Assembly: GCA_045105075.1 (NCBI GenBank)
Contig: JBGCDD010000099.1
Location: 1-22,770 of the forward strand
Length of the DNA stretch: 22,770 nucleotides
Source of the DNA: JBGCDD01 sp045105075
Lineage (GTDB): Bacteria; Pseudomonadota; Alphaproteobacteria; Rhodobacterales; Rhodobacteraceae
Direction of reading: 5' to 3'
Position numbers and translations under genes: made by a program. Position 1 is the first letter of the stretch. Every line of letters starts with the position of its first letter. Of this stretch, positions 21,596 through 22,770 are shown piece after piece. Under the pieces are notes generated by a model. That model saw nothing but the letters and a program-made list of their open reading frames with translations, was not told the DNA's origin and did no database searches.

Positions 21596-22770
21596 GTCAC
21601 GGCCGCGCGGGTCTGATAGGCCGGGTTGTCCCACAGTTGATTGTCCATCACATCGGCCAAAATGGCCACAGCGGCGCGCACATCACCCTCGTCGATGTAA
21701 AGCGGGGTAAAGCCAAATCGCATGATGTCAGGGGCGCGAAAATCGCCGATCACTCCGCGCGCGATCAACGCCTGCATCGCCGAATAGCCATGTTCAAACC
21801 GGAAGGACGCCTGGCTGCCGCGTTGGTGCCCGTCGCGCGGGCTGGCCAGGTCGAGCATAGGGCAGGCCTGTTCGACCAGCTCGACAAACAGATTAATCAG
21901 CTCGATCGAGCGTGTCCGCACATCGCCCATATCGGCCATGTCCCAAACATCAAGCGCAGTGGAAAGCGCGCTCATTTGCAACACCGGCGGTGTGCCCACG
22001 CGCATCCGCTCAATCCCGGTGCCGGGGGCATATTCCAGATCAAAGGCAAAGGGAGCGGCATGGCCCAGCCAGCCGGACAAAGCCGGCACGACGCGTCCGG
22101 TGTGGCGCGGTGCCACATAGATGAAGGCCGGCGCGCCGGGGCCGCCGTTGAGATATTTATAGGTGCACCCCACCGCGAAATCAGCCCCTGCGCCGGCCAG
22201 ATCAACCGGAATTGCACCGGCGGAATGGGCCAGATCCCAGACCGTCAATGCGCCCGCGGCGTGAGCCTGGCGGGTGAGGGTGGCCATGTCGTGCTTGGCC
22301 CCAGTGCGGTAATCGACTTCCGTCAACATCAACACAGCGACGTCTTCTGTCAGGTGCGCGGCGACGTCTTCGGGGGCGACAGTGCGCAATTCATAATCGT
22401 CGCCCAGCATGCCCAGCAGCCCTTCGGCCATGTAAAGATCAGATGGGAAATTGCCGGTATCTGACAGCACAACCTTGCGATCAGGGCGCATTTCCAACGC
22501 CGAGGCCAACGCTTGATAGACCTTGATCGACAGCGTATCACCGATCACCACATGACCCGGCTCCGCTCCGATCAATTTGCCAACTCGGTCACCCAGAACG
22601 GTCGGTTGCGCCATCCACCCGGCCTTGTTCCAACCGGTGATCAGCATCTGACCCCACTCTTTTTGCAACACATCCTGCATGCGCGCGCCTGTCTGGCGGG
22701 GCAGGGGGCCGAGCGAGTTGCCGTCAAGATAGATCATGCCCTCAGGCAGCTCGAAGAGGTGTTTCATAGG
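21592..22770 (-). CDS. kynU: Kynureninase (probably 5'-truncated by the window edge)
   Basis: PLP enzyme that cleaves L-kynurenine to anthranilate and L-alanine. The visible frame runs from the right edge to a TGA at 21592, overlapping the kynA start by 4 nt. Counting from the ATG at 22767, signatures are MIYLDGNSLGPLP (residues 11-23), GWNKAGW, LTEVDYRTGAKHDM, WDLAHSAGAIPVDL (D178, H181) and YKYLNGGPGAPAFIYV with the PLP lysine K204, then GTPPVLQMSAL. Known kynureninases carry roughly 10-25 residues before the ...LPEG[VM]IYLDGNS motif, while here only eight precede it, so the true start is likely beyond the window edge. The C-terminus is complete. Confidence 0.96.
   Translation of the reverse strand, partial: PMKHLFELPEGMIYLDGNSLGPLPRQTGARMQDVLQKEWGQMLITGWNKAGWMAQPTVLGDRVGKLIGAEPGHVVIGDTLSIKVYQALASALEMRPDRKVVLSDTGNFPSDLYMAEGLLGMLGDDYELRTVAPEDVAAHLTEDVAVLMLTEVDYRTGAKHDMATLTRQAHAAGALTVWDLAHSAGAIPVDLAGAGADFAVGCTYKYLNGGPGAPAFIYVAPRHTGRVVPALSGWLGHAAPFAFDLEYAPGTGIERMRVGTPPVLQMSALSTALDVWDMADMGDVRTRSIELINLFVELVEQACPMLDLASPRDGHQRGSQASFRFEHGYSAMQALIARGVIGDFRAPDIMRFGFTPLYIDEGDVRAAVAILADVMDNQLWDNPAYQTRAAVT

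Overview
The window looks like a chromosomal segment of a marine-type alphaproteobacterium, most likely a Rhodobacterales (Roseobacter-group) species. The basis is GC-rich DNA with strong third-position GC, the protein repertoire (GatB, PepN, GlcB/GlcG, an IorAB-like Mo hydroxylase, kynurenine-pathway enzymes), and an intergenic hairpin plus ATATTTTT motif of a kind I recall from that group. No tRNA, rRNA, CRISPR array, transposase or phage gene was found. This taxonomic call is inference, not a database result.

Layout, left to right. (1) 1-1364, minus: the N-terminal 454 codons of an XRE-type helix-turn-helix protein that runs into 47-residue TPR-like repeats and is cut by the window edge. 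(2) 1509-1670, plus: a 53-aa ORF with a good ribosome-binding site and a strong intrinsic terminator at 1681-1726. (3) 1755-8968, minus: six genes in the transcription order pepN, a 174-aa membrane-anchored protein, an SDR oxidoreductase, a 142-aa two-helix membrane protein, a 420-aa unknown and gatB. The first four are packed tightly enough (gaps of 1 and 15 nt, then a 1-nt overlap) to be one operon. (4) 9066-11237, plus, divergent from pepN: an unusual photolyase/cryptochrome-family flavoprotein, a small lipoprotein and a 53-aa DUF2256-type zinc-finger protein. (5) 11321-14850, plus: malate synthase G, a GlcG/HbpS-family protein and a class-I glutamine amidotransferase-like (PuuD/peptidase C26) hydrolase. 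(6) 14855-17227, minus: a 790-aa RTX-type secreted protein made almost entirely of five 128-aa modules. (7) 17381-20084, minus: a two-subunit molybdenum hydroxylase (IorB with Tat signal, IorA [2Fe-2S]), divergent from a TetR regulator at 20183-20761 across a 98-bp operator-rich gap. (8) 20762 to the right edge, minus: kynureninase and tryptophan 2,3-dioxygenase, translationally coupled by an ATGA overlap.

How the parts work together. Tryptophan dioxygenase and kynureninase supply two of the three steps from tryptophan to anthranilate and alanine; the formamidase is not in the window. IorAB is an exported periplasmic-type hydroxylase probably controlled by the adjacent TetR protein. GlcB condenses glyoxylate with acetyl-CoA, and GlcG sits beside it as in glycolate-utilisation loci, but no glycolate oxidase or isocitrate lyase is visible. 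The phr-lipoprotein-DUF2256 block may be a light or DNA-repair module.

The least ordinary parts are the 5 x 128-aa RTX protein, the alternating 47-aa repeats of the HTH-TPR protein, and the photolyase homologue whose residues at the canonical proximal-tryptophan and lesion-contact positions appear to be replaced. I did not find clear evidence of a wholly new multi-gene system.
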